Source: Clostridia bacterium | GTDB lineage: Bacteria; Bacillota; Clostridia; Lachnospirales; Lachnospiraceae | Assembly (NCBI GenBank): GCA_910576205.1 | Contig: CAJTHL010000004.1 | Coordinates: 1 to 64,000, forward strand | Reading direction: 5' to 3' | Length of the DNA stretch: 64,000 bases | Shown: positions 43,413 to 51,383 of the stretch, piece after piece | How positions within the stretch are numbered: the first letter of the stretch is position 1 | How the letters are laid out: every line of letters starts with the position of its first letter | The notes under the pieces: model-generated | The model's input: only the letters and a program-made list of their open reading frames with translations | Database searches by the model: none | What the model was told of the DNA's origin: nothing | Program-made: the position numbers and the translations under genes

Positions 43413-43546
43413 GGGAAGCCAGAGGCTTCCCTCATTCACGGGCTTCGCCCTATGAACGAAGTTGAAAGAAACCTGCTTACGTGCAAGCACGACGCAGGTT
43501 TCTTTCAACTTCGTTCGCACTGCTCATTGCCTACGTGGACATTATA
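43413..43546 (-). repeat. Structured repeat element, copy B (leader of the glycan cluster)
   Basis: In plus coordinates: stem 1 GGGAAGCC-aga-GGCTTCCC (43413-43431); constant hairpin TTCA-c-GGGCTTCGCCC-ta-TGAA (about 43435-43456); stem 2 with 22-bp perfect arms (43455-43476 and 43494-43515) plus an inner CGTGC/GCACG stem; 33-bp box (43514-43546). Box and hairpin equal copy A, while both variable stems differ but pair. On the minus strand the box starts with TATAAT, and the RNA would end about 38 nt before the first cluster gene. Confidence 0.8.
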
Positions 43547-43569
43547 CCAGCTTCTTCCTGGGTTGACAA
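43541..43569 (-). promoter_or_regulatory. Minus-strand promoter of the glycan cluster
   Basis: -35 TTGTCA (43564-43569), 17-bp spacer, -10 TATAAT (43541-43546), the latter being the outer end of the conserved box of element B. Its -35 overlaps the -35 of the divergent plus-strand promoter by 5 bp. Confidence 0.75.
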
Positions 43570-43591
43570 ACCTTTTTGTTTCCTCTATAGT
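43563..43591 (+). promoter_or_regulatory. Plus-strand promoter of the polyprenyl glycosylphosphotransferase gene
   Basis: -35 TTGACA (43563-43568), 17-bp spacer, -10 TATAGT (43586-43591), about 45 bp before the start codon. It shares its -35 region with the divergent promoter of the glycan cluster. Confidence 0.75.
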
Positions 43592-43635
43592 TAATTTGGT
43601 AAAAACATTTGGTTCTTGCAGTCAAGGGAGTAGCA

Positions 43636-45054
43636 ATGTCCAATTTAAGTCAAAAGGAAAAAATCCTCCAGAATTATTCCATTTTGGGGATTGAGTGTAT
43701 TTGTATTGTCATATCTTATATGTTGGCTCTTTATACTCGGGGAGTCTCTTTCCAGCATTCTCCTTATGCACATGATTATCTGGCTACTATACTATGCATT
43801 TTATTCTTTCATCTGCTGGCCCACTATCTATTTGACTGGAACGCCAGTTTTTTTAAACGGGGCTATTATGTGGAATTAATTGCTGTCCTCAAATATAACT
43901 GTATTCTGGTACTCTCCCTGGGTTCCTTTTTATTTATTACAAAATTTGGAGATTTTTCCCGGTTAGTCTTTTTATATTTTTCTATATATAATACATGCCT
44001 AACATATATCGGACACTTGTTATTAAAGAATTTTTTTGTTTCAGTTTACCGCAACAGCACTAGTAGTAACAAGCTAATCGTTATCAGCACCTCTGTTTTC
44101 GCCGACACGATTCTAAAAAAAATCTCCGCTTCTCTGGAGTGGAGTTTCCAGGTTACTGGTATCGTTCTTTTAGATGTTGATCGGATTGGCGATACCATAC
44201 AAGAGGTTCCCGTTCTTTCGGACCAGAAACATTTATATGATTATCTGAAAACAGTTGCCGTCGATGAAGTATTTCTTCATCTGCCTAATTATGATATCAA
44301 GGAGCTGGAAACAATCATCATGTCCTTCCAGAGCATGGGTGTCACGGTTCATGTTAATGTAGATTTATTTGGTAACATCATGACTCATAAAACAGCTGAG
44401 AGTTTTGCTGGTTTTACCGTACTTTCTTATGAATCTAATGCTATCGATTACCGCAGAATGTTGATAAAGCGTCTCATAGATATCCTGGGAGCACTTGTGG
44501 GACTTTTTATCACCTTGCTATTGCTCCCTTTTATTGGACTGGCCATCAAACTGGATTCTCCTGGCCCTATATTTTTCGCACAAAAGCGGGTGGGGAAAAA
44601 CGGGCGGCATTTTAACATCTATAAGTTCCGCTCTATGTATATAGATGCCGAACTCCGGAAAAAAGAATTGCTGGAACAAAATGAGATGGATGGCCCTATC
44701 TTTAAGCTGGAACATGATCCCCGGATTACACGAACGGGAGCCTTCCTACGTAAGACAAGCCTTGATGAGCTTCCCCAGTTCTTTAATATACTAATCGGTG
44801 AAATGAGCCTGGTAGGGACACGTCCCCCCACTGTGGAAGAATTCCAGCAGTATGAGCTTTATTACCGGAGACGTCTGAGCATTAAGCCGGGTCTGACCGG
44901 GTTGTGGCAGGTCAGTGGACGAAATGAGATTACGGATTTTAATGAAATCGTGAAGCTGGACTTAGAATATATTGATAGCTGGTCGTTGAGTTCCGATATA
45001 CGGATTTTATTGATGACGGTGTGGGTGGTAGTAATGAAAAAGGGGGCACGGTAA
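43636..45054 (+). CDS. Undecaprenyl-phosphate sugar phosphotransferase (WbaP/EPS polyprenyl glycosylphosphotransferase family)
   Basis: 472 residues. Four membrane helices (about 15-125), a CoA-binding-like domain, a fifth hydrophobic segment (LIDILGALVGLFITLLLLPF near 275-295), then the catalytic domain: PIFFAQKRVGKNGRHFNIYKFRSMYIDAE, DELPQFFNILIGEMSLVGTRPP and IKPGLTGLWQVSGRNE. It puts the first sugar phosphate on undecaprenyl phosphate to begin a repeat unit. GGGAG precedes the ATG at 43636. It is the only plus-strand gene in this locus and converges on licD with no visible terminator. Confidence 0.93.
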   Translation: MSNLSQKEKILQNYSILGIECICIVISYMLALYTRGVSFQHSPYAHDYLATILCILFFHLLAHYLFDWNASFFKRGYYVELIAVLKYNCILVLSLGSFLFITKFGDFSRLVFLYFSIYNTCLTYIGHLLLKNFFVSVYRNSTSSNKLIVISTSVFADTILKKISASLEWSFQVTGIVLLDVDRIGDTIQEVPVLSDQKHLYDYLKTVAVDEVFLHLPNYDIKELETIIMSFQSMGVTVHVNVDLFGNIMTHKTAESFAGFTVLSYESNAIDYRRMLIKRLIDILGALVGLFITLLLLPFIGLAIKLDSPGPIFFAQKRVGKNGRHFNIYKFRSMYIDAELRKKELLEQNEMDGPIFKLEHDPRITRTGAFLRKTSLDELPQFFNILIGEMSLVGTRPPTVEEFQQYELYYRRRLSIKPGLTGLWQVSGRNEITDFNEIVKLDLEYIDSWSLSSDIRILLMTVWVVVMKKGAR

Positions 45055-45057
45055 ACT

Positions 45058-45879
45058 TCATTTATACTCTCCAAAATCCAGCTCAATAATGTTATGTGTT
45101 TTTCTCTTTTCCTTAGGAGGGAGTTCCATATAATTTCCATATGCAGTCGAAAGGAACTCCTCAAAACGTTGGGGAATTGGAAAAAGTTCCTTTTCAAACT
45201 CTACCATAACCGTTTTCTGCAGTATCTTCTTTGGAAAATACCAATAATATGCAGCTGTTCCATCATGAATATAAACCTGTCTACATTCCTCTTTCTCATG
45301 TCGTCTGGTTAACATAGCTATCCTTCTTCTTAAATCCTGCTTTGTAAAAAAAACAGCCAGGAATTGGAACGGAAGGAATTTCAGCCATTTTACAAATCCC
45401 TGTCCTTCCCATACATATATTCTGCATTTTATCATCAGAAGATGTACCAAAATGCGAAACTCACCTGCTTCTTTTTTTGCCAGTTTTTCGTCATTGCTCC
45501 TGTTATCATACGGAAATAAATCAATATAAATTTCCTTTGATGCAGAATTTTCCTGCGAAATAGTTTCAACAAATTTTGTCCCTTTTAAGCGTATCTTACT
45601 AAACACCATTCCATAGTCATCATCAGACATGCTGTTTTGAAGATAGTATCTTTCTGAAAGCTCCTGTGGGGCCACCTGTAAAAACTTATCGTATTCCTCT
45701 CTTAAAAAGCCAATATCCAGATCGTCATCCCAGGGGATGAATCCTTTATGACGTACAGCTCCCAACATAGTACCTGCATCCAGGAAATATTGGATCCCAT
45801 GCTTTTCACAGATCCGTTTTACCTCCTTTGCCATTTCCAGTTGAAGCGTTTGCACCTTCTTTAACTCTTCCCCAGTCAT
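45058..45879 (-). CDS. LicD-family phosphotransferase
   Basis: 273 residues. The LicD motif is intact: YFLDAGTMLGAVRHKGFIPWDDDLDIGF (about 32-59), a nucleotidyltransferase-like metal site with DDDLD. It would attach phosphocholine (from CDP-choline) or a similar polyol phosphate to a sugar of the surface glycan. licB, licA and a licC-like gene lie about 16 kb away, supporting phosphocholine. The start at 45879 is chosen because GGAGG lies 4 nt upstream; ATGs further up are less well placed. Confidence 0.87.
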   Translation of the reverse strand: MTGEELKKVQTLQLEMAKEVKRICEKHGIQYFLDAGTMLGAVRHKGFIPWDDDLDIGFLREEYDKFLQVAPQELSERYYLQNSMSDDDYGMVFSKIRLKGTKFVETISQENSASKEIYIDLFPYDNRSNDEKLAKKEAGEFRILVHLLMIKCRIYVWEGQGFVKWLKFLPFQFLAVFFTKQDLRRRIAMLTRRHEKEECRQVYIHDGTAAYYWYFPKKILQKTVMVEFEKELFPIPQRFEEFLSTAYGNYMELPPKEKRKTHNIIELDFGEYK

Positions 45880-45913
45880 ACTTCCTCCAACCTGGGCCAT
45901 CTCCATTCCCAGC

Positions 45914-46711
45914 CTAATTTTCTGTATATTTCCGTTTTGCAACTAATAATGCTTTTTTATTTCCCAGCAATAAAGTGGCAAGCTCTGCTTTTATCCGTTT
46001 TCCAGCATCCACAAAAAAGCCGAAATCAACTCCCCAATACATATGGTTCTTTTTTCGCACCCTGTGCTTTTCCCAGACCACTTGATGGCTACTCGCCCCT
46101 CCTTCCAGAACTTCAGAGGTAATCTCATGAATACATTTTATTGGACATCCGGTAATATAAATCCGGTAAAAAAGATCCCAGTCTGCAACGATCGGAAAGT
46201 CCGTATCAAATCTTCCTGTTTTTTCTACCCTTTCCCTGTTTAAGTACATCCCTTGATGGCTGGATAACATATATTTCTTTAAGCGTAAAGAAGGCTCCTC
46301 ACATCTCCAGATTTTAGAATATCTCTTTTCTCCTACCAGACGGATCATCTGTACATCTGTACAAATACAACCATAGTTCCTATACCGCTTTAATTCTGGT
46401 AGCATTTTATTTATAATTCCGCTTTTCAAGCAGTCATCACTATTAATAAATAAAAGCCACACTCCTCTTGCCATGGAAATTCCTTTATTCATGGCATCAT
46501 AGATCCCACGATCCGGTTCTGATATCAGATTTATCTTCTGTTCTCCAGATTCCCTTTTTATGATCTCCAGTGTCTGGTCCCGGGATCCTCCATCAACTAC
46601 AATATATTCTGTCTCATCTGTCATTTGCCCAACAATGGAGCGTACCGTTTTTTCGACCGTTTTTTCACTGTTATAACATACGGTAATAATAGAAAGTAAA
46701 ATTTCTTTCAT
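45914..46711 (-). CDS. Glycosyltransferase family 2 (WcaA-like)
   Basis: 265 residues. GT-A fold with LSIITVCYNSEKTVEKTV (6-23), YIVVDGGSRDQT near 36-47, and the metal-binding Asp pair in FINSDDCL near 90. The IVADWDLFYRI segment is the base region. It is soluble, cytoplasmic, and probably adds one sugar to the lipid-linked repeat. It lies 6 bp after the radical SAM gene. Confidence 0.88.
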   Translation of the reverse strand: MKEILLSIITVCYNSEKTVEKTVRSIVGQMTDETEYIVVDGGSRDQTLEIIKRESGEQKINLISEPDRGIYDAMNKGISMARGVWLLFINSDDCLKSGIINKMLPELKRYRNYGCICTDVQMIRLVGEKRYSKIWRCEEPSLRLKKYMLSSHQGMYLNRERVEKTGRFDTDFPIVADWDLFYRIYITGCPIKCIHEITSEVLEGGASSHQVVWEKHRVRKKNHMYWGVDFGFFVDAGKRIKAELATLLLGNKKALLVAKRKYTEN

Positions 46712-46717
46712 AACAAT

Positions 46718-47722
46718 TCAGCCCTCTATATACTTATTTTCCTGTAAACGGTATTTTCCACCTTTTAAAAACTTATGTTTCAGAACCCACCAGCCCGGTA
46801 CCCAGATATATTTATGCATAGCCGGACTCACACTTCCGATCATCCAGCAGTTTCTCTGACATTTTCTTGTACATTCACGTACGTTTTCTGCCTGCTCCGA
46901 ATTCCAAAGCTCATCCCAGGTCTGCTCCCTCAGATTTCCCATAACCGCCTTCTTTTCCATTCCATTACAGGGAATCACATCACAAAACGGATCAATAAAA
47001 AAGGCATTCTTTGACATATCACATGGCAACAGTCTTTTATTTCCATAAATATAATTTATTAACCCATGATTAAAGTAGGCCCGGAACCATTTTTTAGGGG
47101 AATTACTTTTTAACAGCTGGTTAATCAGCCTCTCAAAATTCTGGGCGACTTTGTATTTGTCATTGATTTTGTTATCTGTTTTTCTAAAATAAAACGAATT
47201 GTGTAATGTGGCTGTAGCAAATTCCATATTCATTTCATTTGCAATATTATACAGGGGCACCAGATCCTCACAATTCATATCCTGTACAGTCATGCCAAAT
47301 CCAACATCTGGGTGGCCCATCTCTACCAACGTTTTTAAAGTAGTGTATCCACGATTAAATCCGTCCTTCAACCCCCGTATCGCATTATTTGTCTCCTCCA
47401 GGCCTTCTATACTGATCCGTATCCCTACCTTAGGAAATTCTTTACATAATTCAATAATCCGATCAGTAAAATATCCGTTTGTTGATATTACAATTCTGTC
47501 TGATTTTTTATATAGTTCCCTTACAATGTCTGCAATATCTTTACGGATAAAGGGCTCCCCGCCTGTAATGTTCGTGAAAGCCATCTCCGGAAGCTTTTTT
47601 ATCTCTGCCAGCGTAATTTCCTCTTCCGGCCGTGTCGGATCCTTAAAGCAATCGCACATATTACACCTGGCATTACAGCGATATGTTACAATAACCGTCC
47701 CATATAATGTTCTTTTTTTCAT
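46718..47722 (-). CDS. Radical SAM/SPASM protein in the glycan locus
   Basis: 334 residues. The radical-SAM cluster motif CNARCNMC at C16-x3-C20-x2-C23 follows a beta strand (GTVIVTYR). TNITGGEPFIRKDI is the GGEP loop. The C-terminal Cys-rich SPASM-like region reads CDVIPCNGMEKK, then CTRKCQRNC, binding at least one more 4Fe-4S cluster. Relatives occur both in peptide modification and in polysaccharide loci. The substrate here is unknown, and no precursor-peptide gene was seen beside it. AAGGAG lies just upstream of the ATG. Confidence 0.87.
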   Translation of the reverse strand: MKKRTLYGTVIVTYRCNARCNMCDCFKDPTRPEEEITLAEIKKLPEMAFTNITGGEPFIRKDIADIVRELYKKSDRIVISTNGYFTDRIIELCKEFPKVGIRISIEGLEETNNAIRGLKDGFNRGYTTLKTLVEMGHPDVGFGMTVQDMNCEDLVPLYNIANEMNMEFATATLHNSFYFRKTDNKINDKYKVAQNFERLINQLLKSNSPKKWFRAYFNHGLINYIYGNKRLLPCDMSKNAFFIDPFCDVIPCNGMEKKAVMGNLREQTWDELWNSEQAENVRECTRKCQRNCWMIGSVSPAMHKYIWVPGWWVLKHKFLKGGKYRLQENKYIEG

Positions 47723-47740
47723 GACTTGACTCCTTATACT

Positions 47741-48949
47741 CTAAATACCTTTGTATATACATAACAATTTTCCGGTATACTCCTCCGTGGAATCAAATCG
47801 CACTTCTGCACAGTTTTCTGCCATGTTCCGGATCCCCATAAAGTCATTCCACAGCTTCTCTATTTTTCCTTTTAATTCCACTATATTCCCACTTTGAAAA
47901 AGTTCTCCCGTTTTTCCCGGTTGTATCAATTCCGGTATTCCACCTATATCAGCCCCAAGCACAGGGACCCCATACACCTGGGATTCGATCACAGAAAATG
48001 GACAGTTTTCATAACATTCTGAGGGGCAGATCGTAAAAGCAGCCCCCTGGATCAGTTTAACCAGTTCCATTCCTCTTATAAATCCAACATTACGAATATT
48101 GGAAATCCCTTTTAAATGGTCTTCCAAAGGGCCATCTCCTGCAAACACAAATGAAATCCCGGAAAGATCTTTTGCCGCCTTGATTAATGTTTCTACCCCT
48201 TTTTCTGCTGAATATCTCCCAAAATAAAGCACATATTGTTTTGGCTCCAGATATCTGTTTCCGTTTTTCTCTTTTTCTACAAAGTTGTGCATGACAACCG
48301 TCTTATTCCGTAAACCAGCATTCTCTTTGATCTTTTTCTCCATAAAATAACTGGGGCAGATAATCACATCTATATTCTCATAAATTCTGCGTTTATTCCA
48401 GTACCAGGCTTCTGAAAATCCCAGCAAGCTCCTCATCTTTGAACCATGTATACATTTTCCTTTCACACAATTCAGATATCCATCCTTTATACATTTCTCA
48501 CAGTTACAGTTCCCCTTATAATTTCTCATCATATGATTTGGACAAAGAAGCTGATAATCATGTGCTGTATAGAGGACCTTTATCTTTTTATGAAATGCTT
48601 TACGGTAATTCAAGATCTCAATCAAAATGGACGGAGTTAATTGATAATTAAAATTATTCAAGTGTATCACATCTGGCTGAAAGGCCTTCAACAAAACACG
48701 TAATTTTTTTCTTGCCTCCCATGAGTATATGATCTTAAACGGATACAACAGCTTTTTTATGGAGTTTCCATGAAATTCCATATTGGTGGTATAACTCTCA
48801 ACACAATTCCCAACAATATTTTTCTCATCCTGCATCCCAAAATATTCTACCTGGTGACCTGCTTTCGTTAACTGTTTTCCCAGATTCAGAACATATGTCT
48901 CTGAACCACCTTTAGGAAACAAAAATTTATTTATCATTAGAATCTTCAT
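47741..48949 (-). CDS. Glycosyltransferase family 4
   Basis: 402 residues, GT-B fold. N-terminal KGGSETYVLNLGKQLTKAGHQV near 12; C-terminal YFGRYSAEKGVETLIKAA near 225 and PSECYENCPFSVIESQVYG (about 310-328) with the E-x7-E donor motif. A middle insert is Cys-rich (CPNHMMRNYKGNCNCEKCIKDGYLNC, near 145), a feature of a subset of GT4 enzymes that may bind a metal. The start at 48949 follows GAGGA; it overlaps the preceding gene by about 23 bp. Confidence 0.87.
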   Translation of the reverse strand: MKILMINKFLFPKGGSETYVLNLGKQLTKAGHQVEYFGMQDEKNIVGNCVESYTTNMEFHGNSIKKLLYPFKIIYSWEARKKLRVLLKAFQPDVIHLNNFNYQLTPSILIEILNYRKAFHKKIKVLYTAHDYQLLCPNHMMRNYKGNCNCEKCIKDGYLNCVKGKCIHGSKMRSLLGFSEAWYWNKRRIYENIDVIICPSYFMEKKIKENAGLRNKTVVMHNFVEKEKNGNRYLEPKQYVLYFGRYSAEKGVETLIKAAKDLSGISFVFAGDGPLEDHLKGISNIRNVGFIRGMELVKLIQGAAFTICPSECYENCPFSVIESQVYGVPVLGADIGGIPELIQPGKTGELFQSGNIVELKGKIEKLWNDFMGIRNMAENCAEVRFDSTEEYTGKLLCIYKGI

Positions 48950-50087
48950 CCAAGCTTTCCTCACCACTATATAATTTCAATGTTTTTTCCACAATGATAT
49001 CCCAGTCAAAATCTGTTCCCAGCCTTTTCTTCACTTTCATCTTGTATTCTTTCACCAGATCTACTCTTTCACATAAAAGCTGCAGCTTGTCTCTTAAATC
49101 CTTATAGTCTCCTTTTTTAAAATAAAAAGCTGCATCCCCTGTTACTTCCATGCATTCTTTTATGTCGCTTGTAAGACAGCAATTATAATAGCTTACAGCC
49201 TCCAGCAATCCCATAGGCATTCCCTCCAGATCACTTGGCAGGACATATACATAGGCATTGCTGTATAATTCCTCTAAAAGCGTTCCCTGGACAAATCCTG
49301 TGAATAATATCTGTGGATTTTTCCCAGCTTCCTGTCTGAGCCTGCCCATAAAATCAGAGGTATCACTTGCTCCCCCTGCAATCACTAATTTTTTTGTTGT
49401 TTCTAATTCTTTAAACGCTTTTATCAGATATTCCAGCCCCTTTTCTGGAACGATCCTTCCTAGGAATAGGATATACTCATTTTTTTCCAATCCCCACTTT
49501 TTTTCAATCTCCTCACATGGCCTAATAGAAGGCTGTCCAATTCCATTAGGAATATAATGCGTTTTTCTCCCATATTCACTCTGAAAATAATCCTTTACAT
49601 TTTTACTTAGGACAATAATCTCATCTGCATATCTAACAGCCATTTTTTCCCCAAAAAGAAGGTATTTTGTTGCAAATCCCGACCATTTTGCCCGTTTATG
49701 ATCCAGACCGTGAATCGTCGCCACAGTACGTATTCCAAAAATATGAGGAATCCATAACATAGCGCACGGCCCCTCTGCATGAAAATGGATCACATCAAAT
49801 CTTCCAGATAATGCCGCAAGCGAAGCTGTAAAGGAAGAGGTAATCGCCGCCAGACCTTTTTTATCTATTGTGAACACATTGCGTATGGTAACTCCTTTAT
49901 ATTCCTTTAAGGAGGCTCTGTCAAATTCTCTCCCGGCCACATGGTGTCCTCTGCGGTTATAGCAGACCACCTTATGACCCAGCTCTGCCATTCGCACAGA
50001 CAGCTCCTCAACTACTACCTCAATTCCGCCCTCTCTGGAAGGGACTCTTTTTTGTCCTATCATTGCGATTTTCATTTTGTTACTCAT
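48927..50087 (-). CDS. Glycosyltransferase family 4 (DUF1972/rhamnosyltransferase type)
   Basis: About 386 residues. It opens KMKIAMIGQKRVPSREGGIEVVVEELS, typical of the DUF1972-containing GT4 group that includes Cps2T-like beta-1,4-rhamnosyltransferases. FLGRIVPEKGLEYLIKAF near 220 and SDLEGMPMGLLEAVSY near 290 are the donor-site segments. It is probably an early transferase acting on the first lipid-linked sugar. The start codon is uncertain (50087 or 50075) because no strong site is seen. Confidence 0.87.
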   Translation of the reverse strand: MSNKMKIAMIGQKRVPSREGGIEVVVEELSVRMAELGHKVVCYNRRGHHVAGREFDRASLKEYKGVTIRNVFTIDKKGLAAITSSFTASLAALSGRFDVIHFHAEGPCAMLWIPHIFGIRTVATIHGLDHKRAKWSGFATKYLLFGEKMAVRYADEIIVLSKNVKDYFQSEYGRKTHYIPNGIGQPSIRPCEEIEKKWGLEKNEYILFLGRIVPEKGLEYLIKAFKELETTKKLVIAGGASDTSDFMGRLRQEAGKNPQILFTGFVQGTLLEELYSNAYVYVLPSDLEGMPMGLLEAVSYYNCCLTSDIKECMEVTGDAAFYFKKGDYKDLRDKLQLLCERVDLVKEYKMKVKKRLGTDFDWDIIVEKTLKLYSGEESLDEDSNDK

Positions 50088-50163
50088 ACTACTGCCCAAA
50101 GTTCCTTATGTGATTATTCCAAATAATTTTAGTTTTTACTATAACGCCTAAATTAAGATATTT

Positions 50164-50724
50164 TCAGTTCTTCATACATTGCTCCAGCAAACTCTCATGG
50201 CTTTTTATTTCTTCATCTGAAAAACGTCTATAACACTTTTCAGCAGAAATATATTTACTATAAGGTTTTATATGTTTCGTCACAACAGCACCTGCTGCTA
50301 CTATTGAGCCTCGTCCTATAGTAACTCCTTTTAAAATAATGACTCCTGTGCCAATCCACATGTCATCCTCAATGATAACATCTTTATCATTATCCGGCAA
50401 CTTTTCTTCTTCTGTTATCAAACTTATATATTTTCCAATCATATCTGTCCTATGGTCACCAGTAATAATAGTTACATTAGGTCCAAATATAACATAATTC
50501 CCAATTTCTAACTGAGCTACTGTAGAATAAAAAACCGCACCAGGACCTATACTCACGTGTTTACCAATAGATATATTTTCTTTTCCCTCTATTTTGTTTC
50601 GAGGAGCAATAAACACATTCTCTCCACATGCTTTAAAACCGCTTTTAATATAGGGCATATAAATATGACAATATATCTTATTTTTAATTATATCATAGCA
50701 TCTACATATCAGATTCCTTATCAT
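50164..50724 (-). CDS. Left-handed beta-helix O-acetyltransferase (WbbJ/maltose acetyltransferase-like)
   Basis: About 186 residues of hexapeptide repeats: GENVFIAPRNKIEGKENISIGKHVSIGPG, IGNYVIFGPNVTIITGDHR with the catalytic His, and the C-terminal WIGTGVIILKGVTIGRGSIVAAGAVVTK. It acetylates a sugar hydroxyl with acetyl-CoA. The start at 50724 (MIRNLICRC) is preferred. An open extension to 50856 is antisense to the IS110 relic and codes for nothing recognisable. Confidence 0.82.
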   Translation of the reverse strand: MIRNLICRCYDIIKNKIYCHIYMPYIKSGFKACGENVFIAPRNKIEGKENISIGKHVSIGPGAVFYSTVAQLEIGNYVIFGPNVTIITGDHRTDMIGKYISLITEEEKLPDNDKDVIIEDDMWIGTGVIILKGVTIGRGSIVAAGAVVTKHIKPYSKYISAEKCYRRFSDEEIKSHESLLEQCMKN

Positions 50725-50825
50725 ATATATCCATCTTTCTGCAAAAGGCACTGATGAAGTTATGAAACCCGACAGTAGACTTCTGCTTTCTAATCTATTT
50801 TCCTTCTGGTAATATTTCTTGATAA

Positions 50826-51187
50826 AATTTGACGTTTGTATGGAATCTACCGTCAAGTACTGGATTCCTGTTTTGAATATTTTAGAGAAGAATAACCTCT
50901 TTGTTACCCTTTCTCATCAAAAGTACACCAAACTGCCAAAAGGCAGCAAGACTGACCGCAAGGATACTAATTGAATTTGTGACCCTAAACTCGATGATGT
51001 TTTCAAGTTAAACTCAGATAGTGTATTAACCCACATCAATGAATTTAAAAAGCATCTAGAAACAACCGACCGCTACAAGCGTATAAAAGCACGCCATGGT
51101 CACAAGAAAGCTATCATTGCTATCTGGCACATACTTTCAGATTTAAGACCTTATACACCGAAGGCTTTCTTAAATCACGTCCTGTGA
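50826..51187 (+). pseudogene. IS110-family transposase relic
   Basis: Plus-strand fragments in order: CMESTVKYWIPVLNILEKNN and HQKYTKLPKGSKTDRKD (the N-terminal catalytic region around 50840-50960), a stop codon and frameshift, then KHLETTDRYKRIKARHGHKK followed by AIIAIWHIL and DLRPYTPKAFL (C-terminal region, to about 51187). The middle of the gene is missing. This matches the conserved 'ESTG.YW' and 'RHGHKKAIIA' segments of IS110 transposases. A further stretch to about 51270 may be more IS remnant. Confidence 0.8.
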
Positions 51188-51383
51188 ATAAATCAAAGGT
51201 ATTAACTACTTCACAGGCACTAAATCTGCTAAAAGCATCATCAACGATGAAGTTATCTCTGTTTCCTGATTAGGTGTTGTATCTATATTCACTTTTTGAT
51301 CCCCCCCAAAGGATGGTGTATTTGTTATGCAAACATTTTTCTCTAACCACTATTTTATGTTTCAAACTTAAACCTTCGTACTA

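Noticed and set aside
43413..43431. Stem 1 of element B as a rho-independent terminator
   Set aside because: No T-run follows on either strand.
43380..43694. 104-codon plus-strand frame over element B
   Set aside because: Begins inside the element and runs into the sugar-transferase gene in a different frame; no conserved protein.
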